A stretch of 64,000 nucleotides of DNA from Chara braunii (Eukaryota > Streptophyta > Charophyceae > Charales > Characeae), in contig BFEA01000010.1 of NCBI GenBank assembly GCA_003427395.1, forward strand, positions 3,995,619-4,059,618, written 5' to 3'. Below, one piece after another: positions 53,902-63,639 of the stretch. The position numbers and the translations under genes were made by a program. The notes under the pieces are model-generated. The model was not told the origin of the DNA, did no database searches, and saw nothing but the letters and a program-made list of their open reading frames with translations. Within the stretch, counting starts at the first letter, position 1. Each line of letters opens with the position of its first letter.

Positions 53902-55092
53902 CTAGTGTAAGAGATGTTGGAAGAAAAATGTTGACTTTCTCCAGTTCACTGCAACTTCAGATAGGTCTGTAAAGTCTGACAGGCAACTCTTCAATGCCTC
54001 CAATGAGTGCACCTGGTTTACAGATAGGACAAACAAATCGTCCGCCAGAGCTTTGACCCAAGCCTCACCCCCTCCACTTACGGCAAGACCTTTGATCTCC
54101 GGATGTTTCCGTATATTGCAAAGAAGAGGTTCAAGGTGGAGTACAAAGAGGAGGGGCGCCAAGGGGCAACCTTGACGCAATGACCTTGTTAGAGCGAATT
54201 CCTTGGAGACTTCACCGTTCACACACACGGCAGCAGACACGTGCCCATACATCGCCTTCACCCATCTGCAAAAGGATTCCCCGAAGCCGAAAAAACGCAG
54301 AGTAGTTATCACAAAGGTCCAATTCACACTGTCGTNCGCCTTTTCGAGGTCAAGTAAGAGAACCGCCATATTCCTGTCCTCGTTTTCGATGAGCTTCAAA
54401 GCCTCGATAGTTGTAACGATGTTCTCGAATATAGATCTACCTCGTACAAAAGCTCCCTGGTCTCGTGCCACTAATCCACGCAGATAGTTTCCAAGTCTGA
54501 TCGCTAGCAGCTTTGCAAGCAACTTGTAAACTACATTGAGTAGAGAAATGGGTCATCAGTTTTTAATGTCACTCCGGTCTCCCTTTTTGAACATGAGAGA
54601 GATGATACCCCTTGTCATAGCCGAACCTAGCCTACCACCTTCTCTAATCTCATTGAACATTCCCACCAGGTCTTTCACCAAAACGCCCCAACATGCACTG
54701 AAAAACTCCACTGGCAGCCCATCCTCACTTGGCGCTTTGACCCTGGCCATGCTCCTGAGGGTGGTTGTGAGCTCCTCCTCCGTAACAGGCCGGTCCAGCA
54801 GAAACCTTCCTTCCTCTGATAGTCTGCATTCCACTTTGTCCCAGACAGTTGACTCAGCTGTCATGTCATCATCCAGATCGTCAAGTAATCGCCTCGTGGT
54901 CATGATGTCATGGAAGTAGGTTGCTGCATATTTGCACATATTACTGTTCAAGGAAGCGATTGGCAAGCCTGGCAAGTGGGGGTGTTTGAGTTCCCTCATT
55001 TGAACTGCTGTGTTTCTTGGTAGGAGCCTCCTGAAAGCCTCCTTGGACAGTCTGTCTGCCGCAACAATCCCTTTCACTTCCAATATCTTCAC
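53902..55092 (-). pseudogene. LINE reverse transcriptase domain
   Basis: 55092-54556 carries the RT N-terminal region (VTEEELTTTLRSMARVKAPS, EDGLPVEFFSACW). A stop near 54556 separates it from 54522-53902, which has DQGAFVRGRSIFENI, VLLLDLEKAxDSVNW (motif A; one residue unresolved from the N at 54336), SLRQGCPLAPLLFVL and VKALADDLFVLSV (catalytic ADD). The order fits L1-type plant LINEs. RT copies the LINE RNA at the nicked target. Inactive because of the stops. Confidence 0.88.
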
Positions 55093-55499
55093 TCTCCATT
55101 CCTGTTGACCAACCTAGTACTCCTCCCATTCCCGAAGCCTCGTCTGTCTTTCCTCTGCCCAGAAAAGGTCTGAGATCGGGTTCTCCCCCAACCTCTGCCC
55201 CGCTTCCTTCACTCTTCCTTCCAGGCAAGCCGCCTCCTTGTTGCGAAGAAAGGCTGCAATTTTTGAGAAGGAATCCAGCTTGAGGGAGATGATATGGAGT
55301 CCTGCATCCACCCATTCTGTTGAGGTAGTAAACGAGGTCTTTGCTGCATTCCAATCCGACCAGAAACCTTTCACCCATGAGGTTATCCCCTCATCTAAAA
55401 GCAACGCCGTGTTTAATCGAAAGTAGCCTGACCCTCTGTCTCCCACCGCTGCTACAATACATTTCATCACCACTGGCTTGTGGTCAGACAGAGGAGTGT

Positions 55500-56165
55500 T
55501 TTGTGTCTCCATACTCTAAAACACCGCCTCCGATACCAGGAAAAAATCTATCCTCCTTCTGACCCTTGCAAGTCTGGGGGTTTGGGCAAACCATGTGCAT
55601 CCTGGCTCAATCGGGTACAGTTCCCTATATATGTCCTGGAGCTTCCAATGTTCCATCCACCTTAGCAGCTTGGCTCTGTCAGCAGTCATGCCTTTCGGGG
55701 CCTCCGAGTCCAGCCCTGGACTGCATGTTATGTTCCAATCTCCACCAATTACCAGTCGTTCACTACTTGGGAGGACATGCGGGAGTGTGTCAAAAAAGAC
55801 TGCCCGACCGCCCGATTCGTTAGGAGCATAAATCGTAGCAAATACCCATTCCTCTCCTCCAATAGACAGCCTTACCCAACACCATCGACCCCATACGTCG
55901 CTGTCAAAGTCCACAAGTTAGGCTTCTATTCGTTTGTGTAGTAAGATGGCAACTCGTCTTTTGTTCCCCTAGCAGGAGACCAAACTTGGGGTCCGTCCCA
56001 CCAATCGTTGAGCTGAGCTAACTTGAGTTTTGACAGCTTCGTTTCCTGAAGCATAATCACATCCAATCGTTCTTGATGTATCCAGGCTTTAACTTTTTTC
56101 CCCTTTCGGCGCCCAACACCTACCCCCAACCCCCTAACATTCCTTAGCTATCCTGAGCCTACCCA
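55500..56165 (-). pseudogene. LINE APE-type endonuclease domain, frameshifted
   Basis: It starts in the frame LRIAKEC, stop, GVGVGRRKGKKVKAWI, then RLDVIMLQETKLSKLKL: the LQE-T motif carries the metal-binding Glu. After a stop at 55920 it continues in another frame as WVFATIYAPNESGGRAVFFD, LVIGGDWNITCSP (GDWN/GDFN catalytic motif), then RRRIDFFLVS. It closes with LSDHKPVV (SDH motif) at about 55490. The endonuclease nicks target DNA to prime reverse transcription. Motifs are intact but the reading frame is not. Confidence 0.82.
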
Positions 56166-56312
56166 TGAGATGGCAGAGGACTGACTGCAGATTGGATTCC
56201 TGCTGATGAAGGGTTCACGGCACGCTCGCCTTCCGGAGCATCTGATTCATCCATGGCCGCCCAATCAATGCTTATACAGCGAAAGAAGGGGCTGGACATC
56301 AAGTTGCACGAT

Positions 56313-57331
56313 CTAGGCATACTGGATGCAAGTTTGCCAGAAGGTGGCCGAAACGCCTGGACTTACCACTACTTGGGACAAGATTTTCTCTGACGCTTGG
56401 ACAAGAGCATCCACCAGAAAGGAACCTAAGCCCACTCTACGCAGACATGCCCATTCTTCGGAAGAGAAGCGAGCATTAATAAGCACCACAGTATACCGAA
56501 TCATGCGGTCATCTTCCAGCACAACTCTAATCTTTGGCATGTGAAACTCCGAGAAGATTCGGGACTGCAGCCTGTCTGCAAAGAGGTATCTTACCCGATC
56601 AGTTATCAGAGTCGACGTAAGAACTCCCGATATACCGATGGCAGGCAATGAGAGGGCCTCGTTGTCACCCAACAACCCTACTACATGGACTTCCTGGCCC
56701 TGAAGTGAACATACTAATGGCAACAACATCTATTCCTCCAGGTCATTCAATCCTCGACATTGTAACTCTGCACCATCAGGGACCGCGCCCCCATGGACCA
56801 GTTGATCCTGCCCTGGTAGTGGCGCCCTCGGTATTCTGCCAACTTCTTCACTTTCATCCTTCGATTTTTCTACAACCTCTTCCACCTGCGTAGCTTGCTG
56901 TTCCTATGGTGTTGGCAGCTGGTCTTCTGGAGCCGGTGCTGGTGCCCCATTCCTGCCACCTCTCGACCCCCCCTGTTCTTGTGAGTTCCTCCTGATGTTG
57001 CCCTCCGTGTAGATTCCCCCGTAGTTGAGCATCTGGGCAAAATCATATGGAAACTGGAGGTACGGATTCATTCATGCTCCATTGAAACCGTAAGGTTGAT
57101 GGCTTAGCCCCTGCCACTGTATCGGCCCCCACCCTGGAGCAAAGTGTCGGAAGTCGGGGCTGAAGATGGCTGTTGTGTTGAGTGAAGGGGTTGAGGTTGC
57201 GGTCTTCTAATGATCATCGGGGGCCTGGCCCTATCGACAAGGATTTGCAATTCTCCTGCTCCCCTAAGTACTCCTGGTACTTGCCCCACGATTAGCGATT
57301 CGCTCCTAGCAGCTCTCGCTTGATTATCCAC
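56313..57331 (-). pseudogene. LINE region between ORF1 and endonuclease
   Basis: 57331-57104 encodes a Pro/Gln/Ser-rich stretch. 56729-56313 encodes a separate 138-residue frame (VRYLFADRLQSRIFSEFHMP, RFSSEEWACLRRVGLGSFLV), possibly the C-terminal part of ORF1. I recognise no enzymatic motif. Confidence 0.4.
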
Positions 57332-57539
57332 TCGTGCCCCGACTGGTTCCTGAATGGCCCGGCTCCCGGTCCTACTAGCAGATGTAGCAGATCGAGCTTG
57401 TCCAGCTCTGCCACTTTGCGCCCACTTGGTCCCTTGCCGCGGCCCGTATATGTCGATTATCTTCAGGTCAGTCCACTCTCTCTAACCCTCCCTCCCTTCT
57501 CCTTGTTCGTTGTTCCCCTTGTTCTGCTTCCTGATCGCC

Positions 57540-58389
57540 CTCTTAGGGGCACCCGTCATCTGCAGTATGGTACCACCACTTACATTTGCCACACCAAGGG
57601 TTGTGCTTACAAACAAACTTGATGCTTAGCACTTTGTTTCCCAGTCGGATTGACAGCCCCGGCTCAAAGCTTGGCCTCCGCCTCCTTCACCAGTTCGAAC
57701 TTCAAATTCATTAGCTTAGGTCTCGACCGGTCTTGCTCCGGTGGTTGACTATTAATCATGTGTCCCATTGCTGACTCCACCATGCTCTCCACATGAAACA
57801 TGGCCCTCAGAGGAACTTTGATCGCCATTACCCAGAACTTCGTTTGATCCTCCAGCTGTCTTCTGTCGTCCAATTCTGTACGAGTAAGCCATGGTTTAAA
57901 AAGCATGTCATACTCAATACCCCTTATCGTCACCATGTCCTCCGCTTTTGCAATTAACCATTGAGCAACTTCTCAGGAGCGGGCTACATATGATACTACA
58001 TTTGGCCCTTTTGCATGCACCCTGCCCCATTTGACATTTCGGTCAAAGATTCCCTGCCTATACCAACCATTCTCATGCGCTCTAATCAAATCCTCTCTCA
58101 CTCATATCGGGAGATCTTGTGCTTCTCCTTGAAAAATTATAGTAACAGTCCTCTCCTTCGACCAGTTCGTAGTAAACTCGTCCAATCTTGTGTTGACCAC
58201 GAAGGTGCGAACTCCCCGTTCGACTCCCCACTCTCTATGTCGAAACTTCTCGGGCAGAATTCCATCGTCGTAGCACTTAGCAATGAGCAGTTTCATTTGG
58301 TCTTCATCTGAGAGCAGAACGTCCGTGTGTGCTGGAGGCGAGCGTCCCCTGCTCCTCTGTTGACTACCTGAGGCATTTGGAGCTGACAT
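57540..58389 (-). pseudogene. LINE ORF1 (RNA-binding protein) with zinc knuckle, frameshifted
   Basis: A true ATG at 58389-58387 opens MSAPNASGSQQRSRGRSPPA and runs to a stop at 58102. After a frame change, 57936-57664 encodes IRGIEYDMLFKPWLTRTELD and FWVMAIKVPLRAMFHVESM, resembling the RNA-recognition-like region (DUF4283 type) of plant LINE ORF1. One more 1-nt shift leads to a zinc knuckle at 57611-57549: C-GK-C-KWWY-H-TADDG-C, i.e. CX2CX4HX5C, one residue longer than the canonical last spacer. ORF1 proteins coat the LINE RNA. Confidence 0.7.
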
Positions 58390-59084
58390 GTTACCAACAG
58401 CGTAACCCTAATCCCTCTCTTTTTCCCTCAGACCCTCCTTCCCTCGGTATCTCCCTTTAACCCTCGGAGGTTCCCTTTTAGCAACGGCTCAAACAGTTGT
58501 ATAGGACGGGAATTTCCCCTATGCTTGTTTGGTGGAACAGCAGAGTTTCGTAACCATAGCCTCAACCCTGCTCTTCGTACAACCGCATCAAAGGCGGGCG
58601 CCCTCCCGGCGCTCGCCCAATATAGACAAAACGAAGCTTGCACGCCTATAGATACAGTTGAAATTCCACACACCTATGCATGGTTGCATGCAGCCATAAC
58701 TTCACACCTGTGAAATCATAGTTACCAAGGAAGGCAGCCTTTCGCTCACCCTTCGCTGAAGAGGCCCAGAGAATGCCGAGCACGACAAACAAATTCACTA
58801 ACGACGTAATAATAACGACCTCAGTGATGGTTGCGCCAGTACTACCTGGTTGTACGGTTTAGAGCGCGTGGCGCCAACTGCCGTACCCCCACAGGCCTTG
58901 AGTCCGCTGGAAGCGTCAATTCTGCCGCCAGATCCGATTCTGCCGCTACCAGAAATAGCGCAACAGAGCATTAGTGCAAAATTAGCGCTCCCAGAGGACT
59001 CGCGGCCGCTAGAATCCCTCTAGCCCAGTCTGAACCGGCCTACTTTCTAACTGGTAACTAAAAAAAAAAAAAGGAATATAAAGG

Positions 59085-59175
59085 GCAGGCCCAAGCATAT
59101 ACGTGTTGTCCCATGAATACGGGTCATGTTAATCTTCCATGTATCGTTCCGATTTTAATGGGTGACCCGAAGGAC
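59085..59175 (-). ncRNA. U6-like: U6 snRNA pseudogene, diverged
   Basis: Minus strand: GTCCTTCGGGTCACCCATTA, AAATCGGAACGATACATGGA, AGATTAACATGACCC, then ATGGGACAACACGTATATG. The 5' stem-loop and the AAAATYGGAACGATACA block are clear. The ACAGAGA box is changed to ACATGGA and the 3' domain is diverged, so it cannot be functional. It lies directly next to the duplicated tRNA-like units and next to the 5' end of the LINE insertion. Confidence 0.8.
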
Positions 59176-59251
59176 TCGGATGGGGCGAAGCCCCGTGGAC
59201 CTTCCAGGCAGCAAAGCGCCCCAGGAAAATCAGGAATTCCATTCATCTAGT

Positions 59252-59322
59252 CCCATCCGGACTCGAACTAAGGTCCGTATTTCAACAGTTCAAACGTTTA
59301 CCAGCTGAGCTGGTTTGTTGGT
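59252..59322 (-). repeat. tRNA-like segment, duplicated unit 1
   Basis: Minus strand: CCAGCTCAGCTGGTAAACG (A box, 59313-59295), TTTGAACTGTTGAAATACGG, then TTAGTTCGAGTCCGG (B box GTTCGAGTCC, complement of 59259-59268). Box spacing fits a tRNA. An anticodon-loop reading of CTGTTGA would give GUU (Asn), but stem pairing is poor. It is a tRNA-derived repeat part, not a gene. Confidence 0.65.
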
Positions 59323-59510
59323 ACCATGCGCCGTCACAGTTCCAGCACCGGTACCGCAACCCTAAGGAATGGAACTCAAGATTAAAAAAATAATAATCGT
59401 AATAATAATTAAAAAGAAAAAAGGAAAATTTTGGGACTATACCGAGGGGGAGGCATGGCACTACCAGGCAGCTGAGCGCCCCCAGGCAAATCAGAAATTA
59501 CATTTATCTG

Positions 59511-59580
59511 GTCTCATCCGGACTCGAACTCAGGTCCGTATTTCAACAGTTCAAGCGTGTACCAACCGAGCTGGCCCGTT
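59511..59580 (-). repeat. tRNA-like segment, duplicated unit 2
   Basis: Minus strand: CCAGCTCGGTTGGTACACG, CTTGAACTGTTGAAATACGG, then CTGAGTTCGAGTCCGG. Both Pol III boxes are good (AGCTCGGTTGG and GTTCGAGTCC). It is the best preserved tRNA-like copy in the window. Confidence 0.68.
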
Positions 59581-60730
59581 GGTACCATGCGCGGTCACAG
59601 TTACAGCACCGGTACCGCGGCCCCAAGGAATGGAACTCAAGATTAAAAAAGTAATAATCGTAATAATAAATAAAAAGAAAGGGGACAGTCCGTACACCTT
59701 TGTCCCACCGGTTGTTCCCAAACCTTGGGCCGTCGACAAAACCAAAGGGAATAGCCTTGTCAGAACCTTAACCTCTTGGTTTCTTTAAATTGCACCACTA
59801 TACTCCCTCGTTGTTGGATGTCGGCCTCGATCCCCAAACTTGATGCATGATAATCCAACACCTTAACCAAGTGTACTAAGCTTAAGGCTAAGATTAGTAT
59901 GAGGACAGATGTTTATAAATGGGTGTTGTGCGGCACGTGTGCCTATCGAAACACTCCAAGGCCAAACCTTAGCCTTCTGGCTAGACTTCCGCTCGTCGCT
60001 TCCCCATGCTTGCCACACGAAGGGGCAAGCTCTACTCATAGCCACTGCACATATCGCCCATCATACCGAGGTGTTGCTGCAAATAAGTCTACCCTACAAG
60101 TGGCCACAAAACCGCATCCCCGAGGCCCAAATTTACTGTGCGGTACGCGGGTTCTAACATCGTCTTAAATAAAAACCCAAATAGTCACTTTGAAATTGAG
60201 GCACGATAGTTAGACTCGGTGTAGACCATAGTAAAGCCGCCTCTGTGCGCGCGAACGTGCCACCGTCAAACGTAGTGGCTAACAAAAAAAAACATTTGGT
60301 CCTAATTTAATTAAAAAAATAAAAAGAATTGATCGGCGATTGTGCCGCCATGGTAATCTCAAAATAAGAAATGAATCACTAGCGTATCAAAACTGAGCGC
60401 CCACACACCCCTTCTGAACACATACTTGATCTCAAAAAGAAAATTTGTCGCGACTCGCACGACGCACCCAATTTTTCCACCCAACTTTCAACTCAACCCT
60501 CATTTTTGTCACTTGCAAAAACGAGGGCGGATACCCTTGTAAGGGTATTCACGCTTACAGTGTAATAGCAGCGTGGCGTAATGACTTAACAATCATGCAA
60601 CAAAAGGGACACAACCAAAACAGCGGTCATAATTCTATCAGCAAGCGACACAACAATGGCCCTGTTCGTGACAACGTACAGGAACACAACACCGTTTTGG
60701 ATTAATCCACTAGCTGCACCTCATAGAACT

Positions 60731-60969
60731 TCCATGTTGTCAAAATGGACATCTTTTATTTTTTGAACGAAATTGAAACCGAGTTTTTTGGCCGAAAACT
60801 CCTCAAAATTTGTTGTTCCTGACGGTGGACCCCCTGCTTGTGCATGGACCTAGCTTGAGACCAAGCACCTCGCACCCTCAGGAACAACAAATTTTGACGA
60901 GTTTTCGACCAAAAAACTCAGTTTCAATTTTGTTCAAAAAATAAAAAATGTCAATTTTGACGAAATGGT
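60731..60969. mobile_element. MITE, copy 2 of the 13.66 kb family
   Basis: The right end, reverse complemented, reads CGACCATTTCGTCAAAATTG. The left end reads TTGTCAAAATGGACATC with its outermost bases changed. Both continue into TTTTATTTTTTGAACGAAAT and GAGTTTTTTGG; inner arms TTGTTGTTCCTGA/TCAGGAACAACAA pair too. The whole element is a hairpin without coding capacity. Confidence 0.82.
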
Positions 60970-61336
60970 CGTTATAGCTTTAATTCTCATGTAAACAGTG
61001 GTTGGCCTAAGGTAGCATCAACATGCGTAACATGGAATATTTGTTCGGTCTGAGATAAGATTAACTTTGTAGTAAAGCATGTAGTAATTATCAGTCCGGT
61101 CTACAATAGCAGCGTTCTCGTTCGGTGATCATGACTCCCGATTGTCTCAAGTTGCCCCAAATGAAACAAAGCAACACAGTCACATACGCAAGGAGTCAAA
61201 TATTGGTGCCAGAACTTTATTCCTTATCCACTCGTTCAACCGAGGCAACCCCCAGGCGGAGCACATACATAATCAAGACAACGCTCGTGACGAGTGAGGG
61301 CATGCTACTATTGCACCCGCTGCACTACTTCTCAAA
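60970..61336. other. Unassigned stretch
   Basis: No gene recognised; it lies between the MITE and the hairpin motif pair. Confidence 0.4.
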
Positions 61337-61470
61337 TGTGCAAAATGAGAGTGAATCTTTCATCAATTATAGGACGATGCACTCTCCAATTTTCCACGCT
61401 ATTGCGCCGGCCTCCACCTGTAAACTGAGGAAGGATCTTCCCCTAAACCCAGAGGAGATACACTGCTACC
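61337..61470 (+). repeat. Dispersed hairpin motif, pair of copies
   Basis: TGCAAAATGAGAGTGAATCT (61339 onward) and GGATCTTCCCCTAAACCCAG (61432 onward), 85-93 bp apart as in the 50.2 kb pair. ATCTTCC pairs with GGAGAT in the second. Confidence 0.6.
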
Positions 61471-62649
61471 AATCACTTAGTACCCCCCCCTCTTTGGCCC
61501 GTACCTATCTCACTGCTAAGCCCGTTGTCCGTACTTCGATCCCGACAAGGACGACCTGCAGAAGGAGCAAGTGAACGGGGAAGGCGACCTCTTGAATGAG
61601 ATGAGTATAAGGATGGGGAAAAACACCACGCTCAACACGTTGTCGGACCAAATACCCTTACAAGGGTATTTGACCATGCTTTTGCAATTGACACAGCAAT
61701 AACATCAGTTACCATGACGGGGCCGGTCTGAAATGAAAAGGGTGTGTGCGCTTTAGTGTGACACTTTAAACGATTTCCTTAGCTATTGAGGCCAAGGCAA
61801 ATCAGTGAGAAAATTTCGAGAGTATGAGCACGCGTTGTTATAACGCTCGCCGTGATGGTTAGGATCGGTAGCAATACCCTCCGACCGAAAGGGTCGAGGG
61901 GTTGATTGGGTTAGTGCTATGTCGGGTAGATCTAGTACAACACACACTGAGACTTAATCATTGGTACGTTAGTCAGGATAAATGAATATACGTCCCGATC
62001 GTACGATTGAGGCGATTATAAATGTGTGATCGGCGGGATTGCAATGGCACCCGGAATGCTAAACGCTTGCCCGAGTGGCATGTCGTGCAATCTTGTATTT
62101 CGCAACCTGAGGCTGAAACTACCGCTTGACCTCCCTTGTGAAGAAAGGGATTTGCCTCTTGGGCGGTGACATCCTGACCGCTCGCCAGGTCCAAGCAACA
62201 TGTGCCATCATTCCTTTCGAAGGGAAATATCATTACAGACTGTGATATCGCTCGCATAGGCCTTAGACTCAGGCTACTTGAACTAGTATCCGCCTACCTA
62301 CCGGTACTGGGCCTCTAAAAATGCCAACTTTTGTCTTTTTTTGCTCAGCCTCAAGTACCAGATACATCTACCTCTACTGAATGCGGTACCGACCTACCCG
62401 CCACTTGAGTATTTTTCCCGTCGCAACCCTCAATGTCACGGCCACAGGTAAGTACTGGCCCTTCGGGCCTTCCGATCAACCAAGTGTCCGTGCGGGTCAC
62501 ACACACACTCAAGCCAACAAGCACTCAGACATGGCACCCAGGCCGGCAACCGTGCACACACATAGACTTAGAATTGGGTTTGGTCCACTAGGCGGACCGA
62601 GACCCATTCATGTACTTATACCTGAACTGCTTCTGCCTTACTTGAAGCA

Positions 62650-62730
62650 GGAGCTAGCCCAGTAGGTTTCGGTATGGATTGACAAGCAATAGACTTGAGG
62701 ATCGAGTCCACTAGCCTGTGGGCGAGCTCC
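62650..62730 (+). repeat. tRNA-like segment with A and B boxes
   Basis: GGAGCTAGCCCAGTAGG (A box TAGCCCAGTAGG) and GAGGATCGAGTCC (B box GGATCGAGTCC, 62697-62709). The ends GGAGCTAGCCCAG and CTGTGGGCGAGCTCC pair like a long acceptor stem. Opposite strand, 62787-62830: GGTTCAAACCCCC, a second B-box-like word facing the first. Confidence 0.68.
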
Positions 62731-63639
62731 TTTTTGACAAGGAAGCTCGGCTACAGCCTACTGGAGTCTTGTGTTGACCCTGCGGATGGCTAGCGGGGGT
62801 TTGAACCAACGACCTCGGTGTTAGGGTTAGTTATAGATAGTTGGTCTGTCCGACACTGAGCATGAATGGGTAGTTAGTTGTTAGATTTGTTTCTCTATTC
62901 ATTTGTTTTCCGTTGTTAGTTGAATTTGTTTATTTTATTTTATTTTATTTATTATTTTGTATTTCTTGTCTTTTCACTAATCCCGTAGCTACTGCAAGTC
63001 TCCAAAGATTCACTTTAGTGAATCTGCGTTGGAGAATCAAGCAGATTCGGTTTGACGCGATCTGCTCGACTCCAGACACAGCAACCCGAGACTTTGGTCC
63101 GCGTGCTCAGGCTGAGTGCTCGACGGGCAAACACAACGAGTGCGTAGCAGCACGTGGGTGGAGGACGCACAGAGAAGCGGGAGGAGCGCTTCGGAGAAAA
63201 GCAGGAAGGCGGAGTTGCGCAGGGTGTAGTGGAGATGGCCGCGAGGAGAAGGGTGGAACGCGCGGGGAAGGTGGTAGGAGAAGTAGTGGGAGAAGCAGTG
63301 GTAGAGACAGAAGAAGGAGAAGAAGAAGAAGGAGAGGAGGAGAGGAGAAGGGAGGAGGGATAGAGGCGACTTACCTTCTCATTTGCAGTCGATGATAGCG
63401 ACGATCCGGGCGTGGATTTTTGGATCTTGTATCTTCGTTACGAGAGACTCTCTGCAACGTGCTTTTGGTGGTTCCCCTGGTTGCGGAGGTATAGTGTTGA
63501 CGACGACGACGACGAGGGAGCGAGAGAGAGGAACAACTAAGTCTTCAATCACATGACTCACCTCATAATATTCTTATCAATAGGACAACAAAATTGTAAT
63601 GAATCTACAAATACAACGAAAAAATCTACTCTACTACGT

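Larger units (their letters stand above)
51484..59030 (-). mobile_element. LINE (non-LTR retrotransposon), nearly full length, decayed
   Basis: Read on the minus strand it runs from about 59019 to a poly(A) tail, seen as a T22 run at 51495-51516. CTAGCCCAATC (51484-51494) next to the tail and CTAGCCCAGTC (59020-59030) at the 5' side differ by one base, a plausible 11-bp target duplication. In order it carries a 5' region, ORF1 with a zinc knuckle, an APE-type endonuclease, reverse transcriptase, and a long C-terminal region. At least six frameshifts or stops show it is inactive. Length about 7.5 kb, usual for plant L1-like LINEs. Confidence 0.85.
59190..60560 (-). mobile_element. Palindrome/tRNA-like dispersed element, copy 3
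   Basis: On the minus strand it starts at ATACCCTTACAAGGGTAT (60548-60531), then TTTTTGCAAGTGACAAAAA, TAAATTAGGACCAAATG and CCGCACAGTAAAT as in the 8.9-10.2 kb copy. The tRNA-like terminal segment is duplicated (59190-59420 and 59455-59690), each with GTACCGGTGCTG and AATGGAACTCAAGATTAAAA on the + strand. Confidence 0.68.

Noticed and set aside
59511-59580. Functional tRNA gene.
   Set aside because: A and B boxes are good, but the acceptor and anticodon stems pair poorly, no T-run terminator follows closely, and the sequence is part of a repeated unit.
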